Position numbers and translations under genes: made by a program
NCBI RefSeq assembly: GCF_018219455.1
Contig: NZ_CP056122.1
Coordinates: 3,472,001 to 3,536,000, forward strand
Length of the DNA: 64,000 nucleotides
Reading direction: 5' to 3'
From: Moritella sp. 5
GTDB taxonomy: Bacteria > Pseudomonadota > Gammaproteobacteria > Enterobacterales > Moritellaceae
In this document: positions 55,284 to 64,000 of the stretch, one piece after another
How the letters are laid out: every line of letters starts with the position of its first letter
Numbering within the stretch: the first letter of the stretch is position 1
Notes under the pieces: model-generated
What the model was told of the DNA's origin: nothing
The model's input: only the letters and a program-made list of their open reading frames with translations
Databases searched by the model: none

Positions 55284-55312
55284 ATTAAACAAAAAGCCGA
55301 CCCCAGGGTCAA
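55284..55312 (-). promoter_or_regulatory. Near-consensus sigma-70 promoter for the candidate sRNA
   Basis: Minus-strand -35 TTGACC (55307-55312) and -10 TTTAAT (55284-55289), exactly 17 bp apart, each one base from consensus. An inverted repeat AAGTTAT/ATAACTT (55311-55317 and 55335-55341) overlaps the -35 and lies between this promoter and the TetR gene, a possible operator. Confidence 0.65.
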
Positions 55313-55375
55313 GTTATTTGTGACGTTAATTTTTATAACTTTCTATAAGATAACTGTGAAGGGATGAATATAAGA

Positions 55376-56011
55376 ATGTCTACCATACGGAAGAAAAACG
55401 AAGGAAAGATTTTAAAGGCTGCCAGTCAAGTGTTTGCCAGTGAAGGTTATGCAGCAACAAAAACCATTGATATCGCGAAACTTGCCGGTGTGCCTAAGGC
55501 CAACGTCTATTATTATTTTGGTAATAAAGAGACTTTATACTCTGCAGTACTGGAAACAATCATCGAACCATTACTCAGTGCAACCCACCCTATCGAAACC
55601 ATCAATAACCCCGCAGTCGCATTAACCGAATATATTAAAACAAAGCTAATCATCTCTCGAGATTATCCTTATGCTTCCAAAGTATTCGCGAATGAAATCA
55701 TGCGTGGTTCGCCATTACTTTCTCCTGAAATAAGACAGCGTTTAATGAATCAGAGTACGTTTTTACTTGATAAATTTACGCAGTGGATTGAAGCTGGTCA
55801 AATGGACAATGTATCACCGCACCATCTGTTATTCATGATCTGGTCTTCGACCCAAACTTATGCTGACTTTAGTTGGCAGATCAATGCTGTAATGGGAAAA
55901 ACATCACTAGCAGCAAGTGACTATGACGACGCTGCACAGCTGATTAGTCAACTTGTCCTAAAAGGCTGCAATGTGAAGTCTTGTGACGAAATAACGGCAC
56001 AGACTGAGTAA
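55376..56011 (+). CDS. TetR-family regulator, RutR-like
   Basis: A 211-residue repressor. N-terminal HTH: ILKAASQVFASEGYAATKTIDIAKLAGVPKANVYYYFGNKETLY (partial). The C-terminal ligand domain resembles RutR (YASKVFANEIMRGSPLL, LLFMIWSSTQTYADFSWQI), which in E. coli senses uracil/thymine and controls pyrimidine and purine genes. I chose ATG 55376 because AAGGG (55359-55363) directly abuts the earlier ATG at 55364. Its position between the two purine-catabolism blocks makes a nucleobase effector plausible. It is convergent with the glycosyltransferase gene, 2 bp apart. Confidence 0.88.
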   Translation: MSTIRKKNEGKILKAASQVFASEGYAATKTIDIAKLAGVPKANVYYYFGNKETLYSAVLETIIEPLLSATHPIETINNPAVALTEYIKTKLIISRDYPYASKVFANEIMRGSPLLSPEIRQRLMNQSTFLLDKFTQWIEAGQMDNVSPHHLLFMIWSSTQTYADFSWQINAVMGKTSLAASDYDDAAQLISQLVLKGCNVKSCDEITAQTE

Positions 56012-56013
56012 CA

Positions 56014-56946
56014 CTAAGTAATTGGGCTCAGAATTAGTTTTTTAATGTCTCCCAAGCCATTTTTAAAGCGTCTAATTTGAGGGTTAAGCAAAAAAGCATA
56101 ACCCTCATAACACAGCGCATTAATGAATTTTTTTTTCGTACGATAATAGTCGGCATAACCTTCTTTTAATTTTGCATCGGCCAATGCAAATGTATGCCGA
56201 CTTAACCCGACATCACGTTGCTTATAGCCTGTAATAATATGCTCAATACATTCAAGGTGCTGTAAACGTTTACTATCTGTCTGAGTAATCGAGTTTCTAC
56301 GCACAAGATAACCAGTGTAGCTTTTCGTTAATACTGCAACTTCAAAGTTCTCACATATTTTTAGCCACAATTGCCAATCTTCACAATAACTCATGCTGGA
56401 ATCAAACAAACCAACAGTCTCAAATACAGAGGCTTTTACCATCACAGTCGATGTACCCACGACATTATGGCCCAATACTTGCGCTAACGGCTGATTGATA
56501 TGATGAGTCGGCGTGCTAATGTCAGTAAATTGATTCCAATAACCAAAACAATCAACAGTATATTGATATTGCTCATTAACATGATCATAGTTAGTAAACG
56601 ACATCGCAACGTTCGGATTCTCCGCATGCAATGCCAGCTGGGCTAATAGCTTATTAGGGTACCAATAATCATCAGCATCTAAAAAAGCGATGTACTCACC
56701 ACTCGCTGCTTCTATTGCAAGATTACGCGCCCCAGCCGCACCCACACCATGAGCTGTAATCACATTAACGCAAGGCTCTTTCTGACTTAACGCGGCAAGA
56801 TATTCTGCGCTACCATCGCTACTATTATCATTAACAATGATAATTTCAATATCGGTTCTATTTTGCTGAAAAATACTACTTATCGCTTTCGGCAAATATT
56901 CCAAACAGTTATAGCTAGGAATAATTACAGAGACTGTACAAATCAT
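56014..56946 (-). CDS. Family 2 glycosyltransferase
   Basis: A 310-residue GT-A fold enzyme: VSVIIPSYNCLEYLPKAISSIFQQ, DIEIIIVNDNSSDGS (partial) and the DxD-type FLDADDYWYPNKL, then YCEDWQLWLKICENF. It transfers a sugar from a nucleotide donor to a surface glycan or lipid acceptor; specificity is not readable. The start ATG 56946 has a perfect AAGGAG; the frame extends ten codons further without one. It is divergent from a family 4 glycosyltransferase, so the pair may belong to a small surface-polysaccharide locus. Confidence 0.9.
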   Translation of the reverse strand: MICTVSVIIPSYNCLEYLPKAISSIFQQNRTDIEIIIVNDNSSDGSAEYLAALSQKEPCVNVITAHGVGAAGARNLAIEAASGEYIAFLDADDYWYPNKLLAQLALHAENPNVAMSFTNYDHVNEQYQYTVDCFGYWNQFTDISTPTHHINQPLAQVLGHNVVGTSTVMVKASVFETVGLFDSSMSYCEDWQLWLKICENFEVAVLTKSYTGYLVRRNSITQTDSKRLQHLECIEHIITGYKQRDVGLSRHTFALADAKLKEGYADYYRTKKKFINALCYEGYAFLLNPQIRRFKNGLGDIKKLILSPIT

Positions 56947-57156
56947 AACACCACTCCTTATGCTATCTACCAACACCTTATTTTCAGTTCACTAAAGAAA
57001 CAATCGCATTTATATAGACTATCATTCGGTATAGGCTTTACTTTGACGATCAAATTAAGAGTAGTTAAGAAATTTATTTTTGAATGCAAAACAGCAGTAT
57101 TACATTCATTGGAATAAAAGTAAGGACGTTTAAATGCAAAAGGTAGGGGTATTAGA

Positions 57157-58320
57157 ATGAAAAAAGTGGCATTTTTAGCCCCTTCATACCCAGTGCTCAC
57201 AGAAACATTTATTCGTACCGAAGTTGACTCGGTAAGTGCATATGGTCATGACGTTTGTGTCATGACATTTACCAAATACCACGACTGCGGCGAGTTTGGA
57301 TATGATATTCATGTTATCGGTGCAAAAGCTTATTTCTCATTAATCTCCACGCTCAGTCCAATCGGTATAATAAGAGCCCTTCGTTTTATTGCGAAACAAC
57401 GTTCGATGCCCAAATTGTCCTTATTTCGATACAGCTTAAAACTCGCACTTCAAATGCGTAAAGAAGGGGTCAGTCATGCCCATGCTCATTTTGCTCAGCA
57501 CACCTGCGCCCACGCAATAGTGGCAGCAAAAATGATGAATATCACCTGCTCTTTTGTTGCCCATGGTCACGATATTTACGAAACGCCTTATGATGTAAAT
57601 TTAAAAATACATAACAGTAACTTTGTCGTAGCTGTTTGCAAAGACATGGAAGAAGATCTAAAAAAAATCAACCACGATAAAATAAAGCTATTGCACTGCG
57701 GCGTAAAAATAAATGAATTTAAACCGTCCTTATTAACCCCAGAAAAACAGCATAAACTAGTACCATTACGACTGGTTTTTCTTGGCCGATTGGTAGAGCA
57801 AAAAGGGATTAATTACCTGATTCAAAGCCTGCACGAATTACATCATAATTACTTAGTCACATTGGATATTATTGGTGATGGGGATCAATTATCAAATTTA
57901 AAACAGCAAGTCGAACACTTAGGTTTATCAAAATTTGTACATTTCCTTGGTTCTAAATCACCGCGCTGGGTTAGTCATAATCTCTCTAGGTTTGATTGTT
58001 TAGTTGCGCCATTTTGTATTTCACGATCAGGCTGTGTCGATACAGGACCTCTCGTACTTAAAGAAGCGATGGCAGTTGGGATTCCAGTAATAACAACAGA
58101 CCTAATGGGCTGCAAAGAAATTGTCGCACCAGGTACAGGGATAATCGTAAAACAAAAAAATCCCCAAGCGCTGAGCCAAGCGATCACCGAATTTATCAAC
58201 TACCCAACAGAAAAACGTCAAGATATGGGACGCTTGGCACGATTAAATATAGAAAATAATTTTGATGCATTGAATCAAGCAAAAAGCCTGTCACATTGGA
58301 TTGAAAACTGTGCAAGATAA
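57157..58320 (+). CDS. Family 4 (GT-B) glycosyltransferase, WcaL/colanic-acid type
   Basis: A 387-residue GT-B enzyme. N-terminal LAPSYPVLTETFIRTEVDSV and the HAHFAQHTCAHAIVAAKMM region are typical of the WcaL/exopolysaccharide branch. The C-terminal donor domain has LVFLGRLVEQKGINYLI and a family 4 donor-site stretch, VDTGPLVLKEAMAVGIPVIT (partial). It likely adds a hexose in polysaccharide synthesis. No other biosynthesis genes are adjacent, so the locus may be a fragment or a late addition to the purine region. Confidence 0.9.
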   Translation: MKKVAFLAPSYPVLTETFIRTEVDSVSAYGHDVCVMTFTKYHDCGEFGYDIHVIGAKAYFSLISTLSPIGIIRALRFIAKQRSMPKLSLFRYSLKLALQMRKEGVSHAHAHFAQHTCAHAIVAAKMMNITCSFVAHGHDIYETPYDVNLKIHNSNFVVAVCKDMEEDLKKINHDKIKLLHCGVKINEFKPSLLTPEKQHKLVPLRLVFLGRLVEQKGINYLIQSLHELHHNYLVTLDIIGDGDQLSNLKQQVEHLGLSKFVHFLGSKSPRWVSHNLSRFDCLVAPFCISRSGCVDTGPLVLKEAMAVGIPVITTDLMGCKEIVAPGTGIIVKQKNPQALSQAITEFINYPTEKRQDMGRLARLNIENNFDALNQAKSLSHWIENCAR

Positions 58321-58395
58321 CCTGAAGAGTAAGATACAAGCGCACACCTTCCAGTATACGCTTGTACCTTCATTTTAAATATTAACGCTTAGCGA

Positions 58396-59703
58396 CTAAA
58401 GACTGCTATAACGATTCTCACCATACACATAAGTTTCACATACAACACGATCATCACCCATTAGCATTAATGCAAACAAGGTTTCTTCTAATGAAGTCGA
58501 GTTTTCCATGCGGAACTTAAGTAACGGCGTAGCCGCCAAGTCTAATACCACAAAATCAGCTTCTTTACCGACTGCCAAGTTACCAATTTTATCTTCTAAG
58601 CGTAATGCCTTCGCACCGCCTAATGTCGCTAGATATAATGATTTAAACGGACTTAACGCCTTGCCCTGCAGCTGTAATACTTTATACGCTTCGTTCATTG
58701 TTGATAATAATGAGAAACACGTACCCGCGCCTACATCCGTACCCACGCCCACATTAATACCAAACGCTTCTAGACGTGGTAAATCTAATAAACCTGAACC
58801 CAAAAATAAGTTTGACGTTGGACAGAATGCAACCGCAGATCCTGTATCAGCTAAACGCTGACATTCGCTGTCACACAAATGAATACTGTGGGCAAATACC
58901 GAACGTTCACTTAGCAGGCCATGATGGTCGTAAACGTCTAAATAATTAGCACGTTCAGGGAATAACTCTTTAACCCACTCAATCTCTTTTAAGTTTTCTG
59001 ATAAGTGCGTGTGCATATACAGATCTGGATATTCACTTAACAAACGCGCCGCTACATCAAGCTGTTCAGGGGTACTTGTCGGTGCAAACCTAGGCGTAAC
59101 CGCATAGTGTAAACGCCCTTTTTGATGCCATCGCTCGATGAGCTCTTTACTGTCTTCATAGCAACTTTCAAGGGTATCAGTTAAGAAATCAGGCGCATTA
59201 CGATCCATCATTACCTTACCGCAGATGATACGTAGATTACGCAACTCTGCTTGGGTGAAGAAACTATCAACCGATTGTTTGTGCACAGTACCGAATACTA
59301 ACGCGGTCGTGGTACCGTTACTCATTAACTCTTGTAAGAAGATCTCAGCAACTTTAGTCGCATGCTCAGGATCATCAAACTTACCCTCGGCAGGGAAAGT
59401 ATAGTTATTTAACCAATCCAGTAATTGTTCACCATACGACGCGATCATGCCCGTTTGTGGATAATGCACATGGGTATCGATAAAGCCCGATGTGATGATC
59501 TTATTTTCATACACTTTAACATCGATATTATTGCTTTCATTCGCTAGAATTTCATCTGCGTTACCGATTGCTTGTACGATACCATTTTCAATAATCATGG
59601 CACCGTCAGCAAAATATTCGTACGAATGTTCCATACCGATTTTATCGGGATCGCCAATGCTATGTAATATTGCTGATCGGTATGCGGTTCGAATTGTACT
59701 CAT
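58396..59703 (-). CDS. guaD: Guanine deaminase
   Basis: Zinc amidohydrolase converting guanine to xanthine. 435 residues: GFIDTHVHYPQTGMIASYGEQLLDWLNNYTFPAE (partial; HxH metal site), MHTHLSEN, FAHSIHLCDSE, SNLFLGSGL and GTDVGAGTCFSLL are diagnostic. It feeds xanthine to the xanthine dehydrogenase encoded alongside (xdhA-xdhB-xdhC-guaD on the same strand, with 87 bp between xdhC and guaD). A palindromic ATACACTGTAT lies at about 59775 in its leader. Confidence 0.96.
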   Translation of the reverse strand: MSTIRTAYRSAILHSIGDPDKIGMEHSYEYFADGAMIIENGIVQAIGNADEILANESNNIDVKVYENKIITSGFIDTHVHYPQTGMIASYGEQLLDWLNNYTFPAEGKFDDPEHATKVAEIFLQELMSNGTTTALVFGTVHKQSVDSFFTQAELRNLRIICGKVMMDRNAPDFLTDTLESCYEDSKELIERWHQKGRLHYAVTPRFAPTSTPEQLDVAARLLSEYPDLYMHTHLSENLKEIEWVKELFPERANYLDVYDHHGLLSERSVFAHSIHLCDSECQRLADTGSAVAFCPTSNLFLGSGLLDLPRLEAFGINVGVGTDVGAGTCFSLLSTMNEAYKVLQLQGKALSPFKSLYLATLGGAKALRLEDKIGNLAVGKEADFVVLDLAATPLLKFRMENSTSLEETLFALMLMGDDRVVCETYVYGENRYSSL

Positions 59704-59790
59704 TTAAACTTCCTTCATTATGCTGCTGCATCGTATCTCGCGCTATCCTAATACTCTGATGATAGCGTGTCTATAATACACTGTATAAAC

Positions 59791-60630
59791 TTAGGCTAAC
59801 TTGGCAATCTCGCTATTGACTTGCACTAGATTAGGTTTTTGTTTGTTTTCTAACGCACAGCCTTGATAGGTTGCAATTAATTCACCGGCAACCGAAATAG
59901 CAATCTCAGCGGGATGTTTCCCTACAACCGCACTAATCCCAATAGGACAAATCATTTGATTAATCTGGGTATCAGTGAAATCGCGCGCCCGTAGCCGATA
60001 TTGAAAACGCTTTTTCTTGGTTTGCGAACCTATCATTCCGAAATATTTAGCATCACCGCGTTTTAAAATTGCCCTAGCTAAATCAAAATCCAGTTGATGA
60101 TTATGCGTCATAACCAAATAGTAGCTATCTTTCGGCATATCAAGCACATCCCCCACCGGATCATCACTGACTAACTTGGTGACATTATCAGGTAACTGCG
60201 CGGGAAACTGTTCTTCGCGTTGGTCAATCCAAGTGACCCTAAATGGCAGCGGCGCAACAACATGCAACAAGGCTTTTGCCACATGTCCTGCACCAAACAC
60301 CACTAAATGATGCAGTGACTGCCCAATCGGTTCAAACATCAAGGTCGCACTACCACCACAGCATTGCCCTAAACGAGCGCCTAAATCAAAACGCTCCACG
60401 ACCAGTGCATCTTTGCCTTCAGCTAGCATCTCACGCGCCATTTTTGTCGCGAGATGCTCTAAATGACCACCGCCAATAGTGGCATATTGTTGGTCCTGCG
60501 TGATCAGCATTTTCGTACCTGAATCACGAGGGGTTGAACCGTGATGTTCAAGTACAGTGATCATGATACACACTTCACCACGTTGCTTTAATTCTACAAG
60601 TGGGTCAATCCAATTGTCTTTAAACATCAC
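59791..60630 (-). CDS. xdhC: Xanthine dehydrogenase accessory protein XdhC
   Basis: Binds molybdenum cofactor and inserts its sulfurated form into xanthine dehydrogenase. 279 residues: the N-terminal XdhC/CoxI domain with VLEHHGSTPRDSGTKMLI and CCGGSATLMFEP, then a C-terminal Rossmann domain with VVFGAGHVAKALLHVV and VMTHNHQLDFDL...YFGMIGSQTKKKRF (partial). It lies 55 bp after xdhB in the operon. Confidence 0.95.
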   Translation of the reverse strand: MMFKDNWIDPLVELKQRGEVCIMITVLEHHGSTPRDSGTKMLITQDQQYATIGGGHLEHLATKMAREMLAEGKDALVVERFDLGARLGQCCGGSATLMFEPIGQSLHHLVVFGAGHVAKALLHVVAPLPFRVTWIDQREEQFPAQLPDNVTKLVSDDPVGDVLDMPKDSYYLVMTHNHQLDFDLARAILKRGDAKYFGMIGSQTKKKRFQYRLRARDFTDTQINQMICPIGISAVVGKHPAEIAISVAGELIATYQGCALENKQKPNLVQVNSEIAKLA

Positions 60631-60685
60631 CTATCTCCTTGTTAAACAGTACTCTTGCATGATTAACAGGCTACGCGATCAAAAG

Positions 60686-63100
60686 CTACGCAATAACACT
60701 TACTATTTCGGACTCAACAGCCTGAGTACGTTTAGCGGCATCAAACTTATAACATTCTGCATCCTGTACTGCCCATAACACACGCTCTGGTGTTGCTGGC
60801 GTATCTAGGTGCGGTACATACTGATGGTCAGTCACACTCGCAACCGCATCACGCAATGCACTCCACACTGACATGCTTAGCATAAACGGCGGCTCACCCA
60901 CTGCTTTTGAGTTGTAAACGGTCTGTTCTGGGTTGCTGCGGTTTTCAACCAAGTGTGTTCTAAAATCAATTGGCGTATCTGCAATCGCAGGGATCTTATA
61001 ACCCATAGGGCCATTGGTCGCTAACTTACCTTTGTCATTCCATACCAACTCTTCGGTGGTTAACCAACCCATGCCTTGAATAAAGCCACCTTCGATTTGG
61101 CCTATATCAATGTCTGGATTCAGTGACGCGCCAACATCATGCAAAATATCCACTCGCAGCGTTTTATATTCACCCGTTAAGGTATCCACCAGCACTTCTG
61201 AACACGATGCACCATAGGCGAAGTAATAAAATGGGCGCCCTTTTGCCGTCGCATGATCATAATAGATCTTAGGCGTTTTATAGAACCCGGTGCTAGAGAG
61301 TGAGATCTGGTTAAAATAAGCGAGTTGAATTAAGTCAGCAAACATCATAATTTGTTCGCGGATCGTCACCGTATTATTACTAAAAACAACCTCTTCCTCT
61401 GTCACACCAAAGTGCGCCACACTAAAATCAATCAAACGTTGCTTAATAGTGCGTGCTGCATTTTGTGCTGCTTTACCATTTAAGTCGGTGCCTGATGAAG
61501 CAGCAGTCGGTGAAGTATTAGGTACTTTGCTGGTATTCGCCGAGGTAATTTGAATGTGCTCAATATCCACTTGGAATTCTTGCGCAACAATCTGCGCAAC
61601 TTTGGTATTAAGCCCTTGACCCATTTCGGTCCCACCGTGGCTTAACTGCATACTGCCGTCAGTATAAACGTGCAGTAATGCACCCGCTTGGTTCAAGAAG
61701 GTAGCAGTAAACGAGATACCAAATTTAACAGGCGTTAACGAGATACCTTTTTTCAAAATTGGGCTGTTTTTATTATATTCGTCAATCGCTTTACGACGCA
61801 GTGCGTACTCACTTGTCGCTTCAAGATCGGCAACCAGCTCATGAATAAAGTTATCTTCTACTTTTTGATAGTAATGCGTGACATTACGGTCTTCGATACC
61901 ATAAAAATTCACTTTACGTACATCCAATGGATCTTTACCTAACTTACCGGCAATTTCATCCATAATGTGTTCAATCGTTATCATACCTTGAGGGCCACCA
62001 AAGCCACGGAATGCAGTATTTGATGCGGTATTAGTTTTGCAACGGTGACCAGTGATTGTCGCGTCACCTAAATAGTAGGCATTATCTGAGTGGAACATCG
62101 CACGGTCAGTGATAGAACTTGATAGATCCGGTGAATAACCACAGTTACTCGCCACGATGATTTCAATACCATTTATTTGACCATCATCATTAAAACCAAC
62201 TTTGTATTGATTAAAGAAAGGATGACGTTTACCTGTCATCATCATGTCTTCAACACGCGGTAAACGGATCTTAGTTGGCCGCCCCGTTAACTTAGCAAAC
62301 ACCGCACATAAACACGCTGGTCCTGCTGCTTGGGTTTCTTTACCACCAAAACCACCGCCCATACGGCGCATATCAATCACGACTTTATGCATAGGTACAC
62401 CAATTACTTCGGCAACCAATTTTTGTACTTCAGTTGGGTTTTGCGTTGACGCATAAACAATCATACCACCATCCTCTGTTGGCATGACTGACGCAGCTTG
62501 CGTTTCTAAATAGAAATGCTCTTGGCCACCAATATGAATACTACCTTCTAAAATATGCTTAGCTGCTGACAATGCCGCAGCCGAATCACCGCGTTTCTGT
62601 TGATGCGATTCAGTCACAAAGCTCTTTTTGGCTAATGCTTCTTCCACATCTAAAATCGCTGGTAGCTCTTCATATTCAATAATTGCCGCTTGTGCAGCTT
62701 GACGTGCAATCTCCATCGAATTTGCCGCGACAGCAATCACAGCCTGACCCAGATACTCCACTTTACCGTCAGCTAATAATGGATCGCCCGGTAAAATAGC
62801 ACCAATATCTAACTCGCCAGGAACATCTTTAGCTTCAATTACTAATTCCACACCATCAAATTCATAGCACGGTGTTAAATCGATTTTCGTAATATTGGCA
62901 TGTGCCACATCACTCATGCGTACATACACATGTAACTGATTAGGGTATTCAAGACGATCATCGACGTAAACCGCTTCGCCCGTCACCTGAATACCGGCAC
63001 TGTCGTGTTTTACATTTTTACCCACACCAGTCTTGATTGAACGATTCGCTTGCGCTAACAATTGCTGCTGTGATAGTTGCACTTTATTGTGATTAGACAT
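60686..63100 (-). CDS. xdhB: Xanthine dehydrogenase molybdopterin-binding subunit
   Basis: Catalytic large subunit oxidising hypoxanthine/xanthine to urate. 804 residues with the aldehyde-oxidase/xanthine-dehydrogenase a/b hammerhead (GEAVYVDD) and Mo-cofactor contacts RRMGGGFGGKETQAAG, FRGFGGPQGM, HGGTEMGQGLNTK and the active-site Glu in AVGEPPFMLS. Its start overlaps the end of xdhA by eight bases, indicating translational coupling. It produces the urate consumed by the puuD-uraH-uraD pathway to the left. Confidence 0.96.
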   Translation of the reverse strand: MSNHNKVQLSQQQLLAQANRSIKTGVGKNVKHDSAGIQVTGEAVYVDDRLEYPNQLHVYVRMSDVAHANITKIDLTPCYEFDGVELVIEAKDVPGELDIGAILPGDPLLADGKVEYLGQAVIAVAANSMEIARQAAQAAIIEYEELPAILDVEEALAKKSFVTESHQQKRGDSAAALSAAKHILEGSIHIGGQEHFYLETQAASVMPTEDGGMIVYASTQNPTEVQKLVAEVIGVPMHKVVIDMRRMGGGFGGKETQAAGPACLCAVFAKLTGRPTKIRLPRVEDMMMTGKRHPFFNQYKVGFNDDGQINGIEIIVASNCGYSPDLSSSITDRAMFHSDNAYYLGDATITGHRCKTNTASNTAFRGFGGPQGMITIEHIMDEIAGKLGKDPLDVRKVNFYGIEDRNVTHYYQKVEDNFIHELVADLEATSEYALRRKAIDEYNKNSPILKKGISLTPVKFGISFTATFLNQAGALLHVYTDGSMQLSHGGTEMGQGLNTKVAQIVAQEFQVDIEHIQITSANTSKVPNTSPTAASSGTDLNGKAAQNAARTIKQRLIDFSVAHFGVTEEEVVFSNNTVTIREQIMMFADLIQLAYFNQISLSSTGFYKTPKIYYDHATAKGRPFYYFAYGASCSEVLVDTLTGEYKTLRVDILHDVGASLNPDIDIGQIEGGFIQGMGWLTTEELVWNDKGKLATNGPMGYKIPAIADTPIDFRTHLVENRSNPEQTVYNSKAVGEPPFMLSMSVWSALRDAVASVTDHQYVPHLDTPATPERVLWAVQDAECYKFDAAKRTQAVESEIVSVIA

Positions 63101-64000
63101 AAGACGTTACCCGCGTTTCAATTGTTGTATTTTGCTGTTCTAAATAAAATTTCTTCAGTAGATTCTTAGCTGCTAGTGAACGATATTCTTTACTTGCACG
63201 AAAATCGGATAAGGGTGAAAAGTCTTTATCTAACGCTTGCATCGCCGTATAAATACTGCCGTATTCCCAAGCTGCACCCAGTAATACCTTCTCAGCATGT
63301 TGCGCACGCATCGGCGTCGCAGCCATCCCCCCAAATGCTAAACGCACATCCGTAATAACATTATTTTTCAAGGTTATATTAAATGCAGCTAACACAGCTG
63401 AAATGTCATCATCAATACGTTTAGATAGCTTATAAATACCAAATACTTGTTCTGACGTCGGTAATGGAATGACAATTTTGGTAATAAATTCCGCGGCTTT
63501 TTGCGCTGTTATCTTATAACCAATGAAGTAATCTTCTAAATCCATTAAGCGCACATCATCACCGCAACGTAATTCAACTTGTGCATTCAGCGCGATTAAT
63601 GCTGGCGGTGTATCACCAATTGGCGATGCGTTACCTATGTTGCCACCGAGCGTTCCTTGGTTACGGACTTGCAGCGAAGCAAAGCGATGTAATAATTCAC
63701 CAAAATCTGGGAAGTATAATGCCAAAGTACTGTAACTATCCGTTAAGCTGCGTGCAGCACCAATTTCGATATGGGTATCAGTCACTCTGATATCTTTCAT
63801 CTCTGCCACGTTGCCAACCGAAATCAAGGTATTAATAGGACGATGGAATTGGGTTACTTCCAAAGCTAAATCTGTACCACCGGCAACAATACGAGCATCA
63901 GGGTGTTTCACTAATAACGCCGCCAACTCAGCCACATTATCAGGCGAGTAAGATGATTGACCGTTACCCGTTAATTCTTGTGTCCCGCTGCGCTCAATGG
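63093..64000 (-). CDS. xdhA: Xanthine dehydrogenase small subunit, C-terminal part (FAD domain), truncated by the window
   Basis: The frame is open to the right edge, so the true start and the N-terminal [2Fe-2S] domain lie outside. What is visible is the FAD-binding domain (VAGGTDLALEVTQFH for the FAD pyrophosphate loop; NQGTLGGNIGNASPIGDTPPALIAL, partial) and the CO-dehydrogenase flavoprotein C-terminal domain (KRIDDDISAVLAAF; LAFGGMAATPMRA). It passes electrons from Mo/FeS to NAD+ via FAD. First gene of xdhA-xdhB-xdhC-guaD as far as seen. Confidence 0.95.
   Translation of the reverse strand, partial: IERSGTQELTGNGQSSYSPDNVAELAALLVKHPDARIVAGGTDLALEVTQFHRPINTLISVGNVAEMKDIRVTDTHIEIGAARSLTDSYSTLALYFPDFGELLHRFASLQVRNQGTLGGNIGNASPIGDTPPALIALNAQVELRCGDDVRLMDLEDYFIGYKITAQKAAEFITKIVIPLPTSEQVFGIYKLSKRIDDDISAVLAAFNITLKNNVITDVRLAFGGMAATPMRAQHAEKVLLGAAWEYGSIYTAMQALDKDFSPLSDFRASKEYRSLAAKNLLKKFYLEQQNTTIETRVTSYV

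Noticed and set aside
1-64000. CRISPR arrays, rRNA operons, insertion sequences with transposases
   Set aside because: None seen on either strand; the only repeats are those listed.

Overview
The window reads as a continuous piece of chromosome from a marine, cold-water type gammaproteobacterium (Vibrionales/Alteromonadales range). Moritella or a close relative is my best guess, from the AT-rich sequence and the gene set: topA, sohB and yciK, yegD, yehS next to a DUF2986 gene, frdABCD, flgT beside flgOP, menA and pxpABC. I cannot confirm the genus without a database search. There is no rRNA, CRISPR array, recognisable transposase, integrase or phage gene. The only tRNA genes are two near-identical tRNA-Ser(UGA) copies.

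Layout. 1-5100: topA and sohB on the minus strand, then yciK. 5240-5503: a transposase-less element with 24-bp inverted ends. 5551-12729: 5-oxoprolinase pxpABC, a TAXI-type TRAP receptor, a fused TRAP permease and a universal-stress protein, which together look like an oxoproline/glutamate-type uptake and use module. 12896-15004: a CheY-CheC fusion and a PAS-GGDEF cyclase. 15080-22983: housekeeping and accessory genes (DUF2986, yehS, two alpha/beta hydrolases, a DMT exporter, yegD, a PLP aminotransferase, an AraC regulator). 23079-25493: two tRNA-Ser genes, each with its own promoter and terminator, flanking one secreted leukocidin/Vibrio-cytolysin-like pore-forming toxin. 25640-28984: quinol:fumarate reductase frdABCD. 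29137-31479: an M20 peptidase with YjiG/YjiH membrane proteins. 31935-36335: an apparent operon of an esterase, an amidohydrolase fused to a YbaY-like domain, and a YbaY-META lipoprotein. 36580-39417: flgT divergent from a small lipoprotein gene, flgO and flgP. 39514-44493: menA, a lytic transglycosylase with two binding-protein domains, and a dicarboxylate/amino-acid symporter.

The right third is dominated by purine catabolism: a purine permease and uraH on one strand, divergent puuE-uraD-alc-allA-puuD, and further right guaD, xdhC, xdhB and a truncated xdhA. Together these cover guanine to xanthine to urate to 5-hydroxyisourate to OHCU to allantoin to allantoate to ureidoglycolate to glyoxylate plus urea. 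Between the two purine blocks lie a BcrC-like phosphatase, an HD-GYP protein, a TDT transporter with a divergent LysR gene, a RutR-like TetR regulator and two glycosyltransferases. menA (menaquinone) and frdABCD (menaquinol:fumarate reductase) fit anaerobic respiration. The GGDEF and HD-GYP proteins and the flagellar outer-membrane genes fit c-di-GMP control of motility.

The observations I rate most worth a second look are: (i) the toxin gene enclosed by duplicated tRNA-Ser units; (ii) a strong candidate for an undescribed structured small RNA of about 225 nt on the minus strand at 55053-55277, with a near-consensus promoter, several hairpins and an orphan intrinsic terminator; (iii) the amidohydrolase-YbaY fusion next to a second YbaY protein; (iv) the double-sensor lytic transglycosylase.
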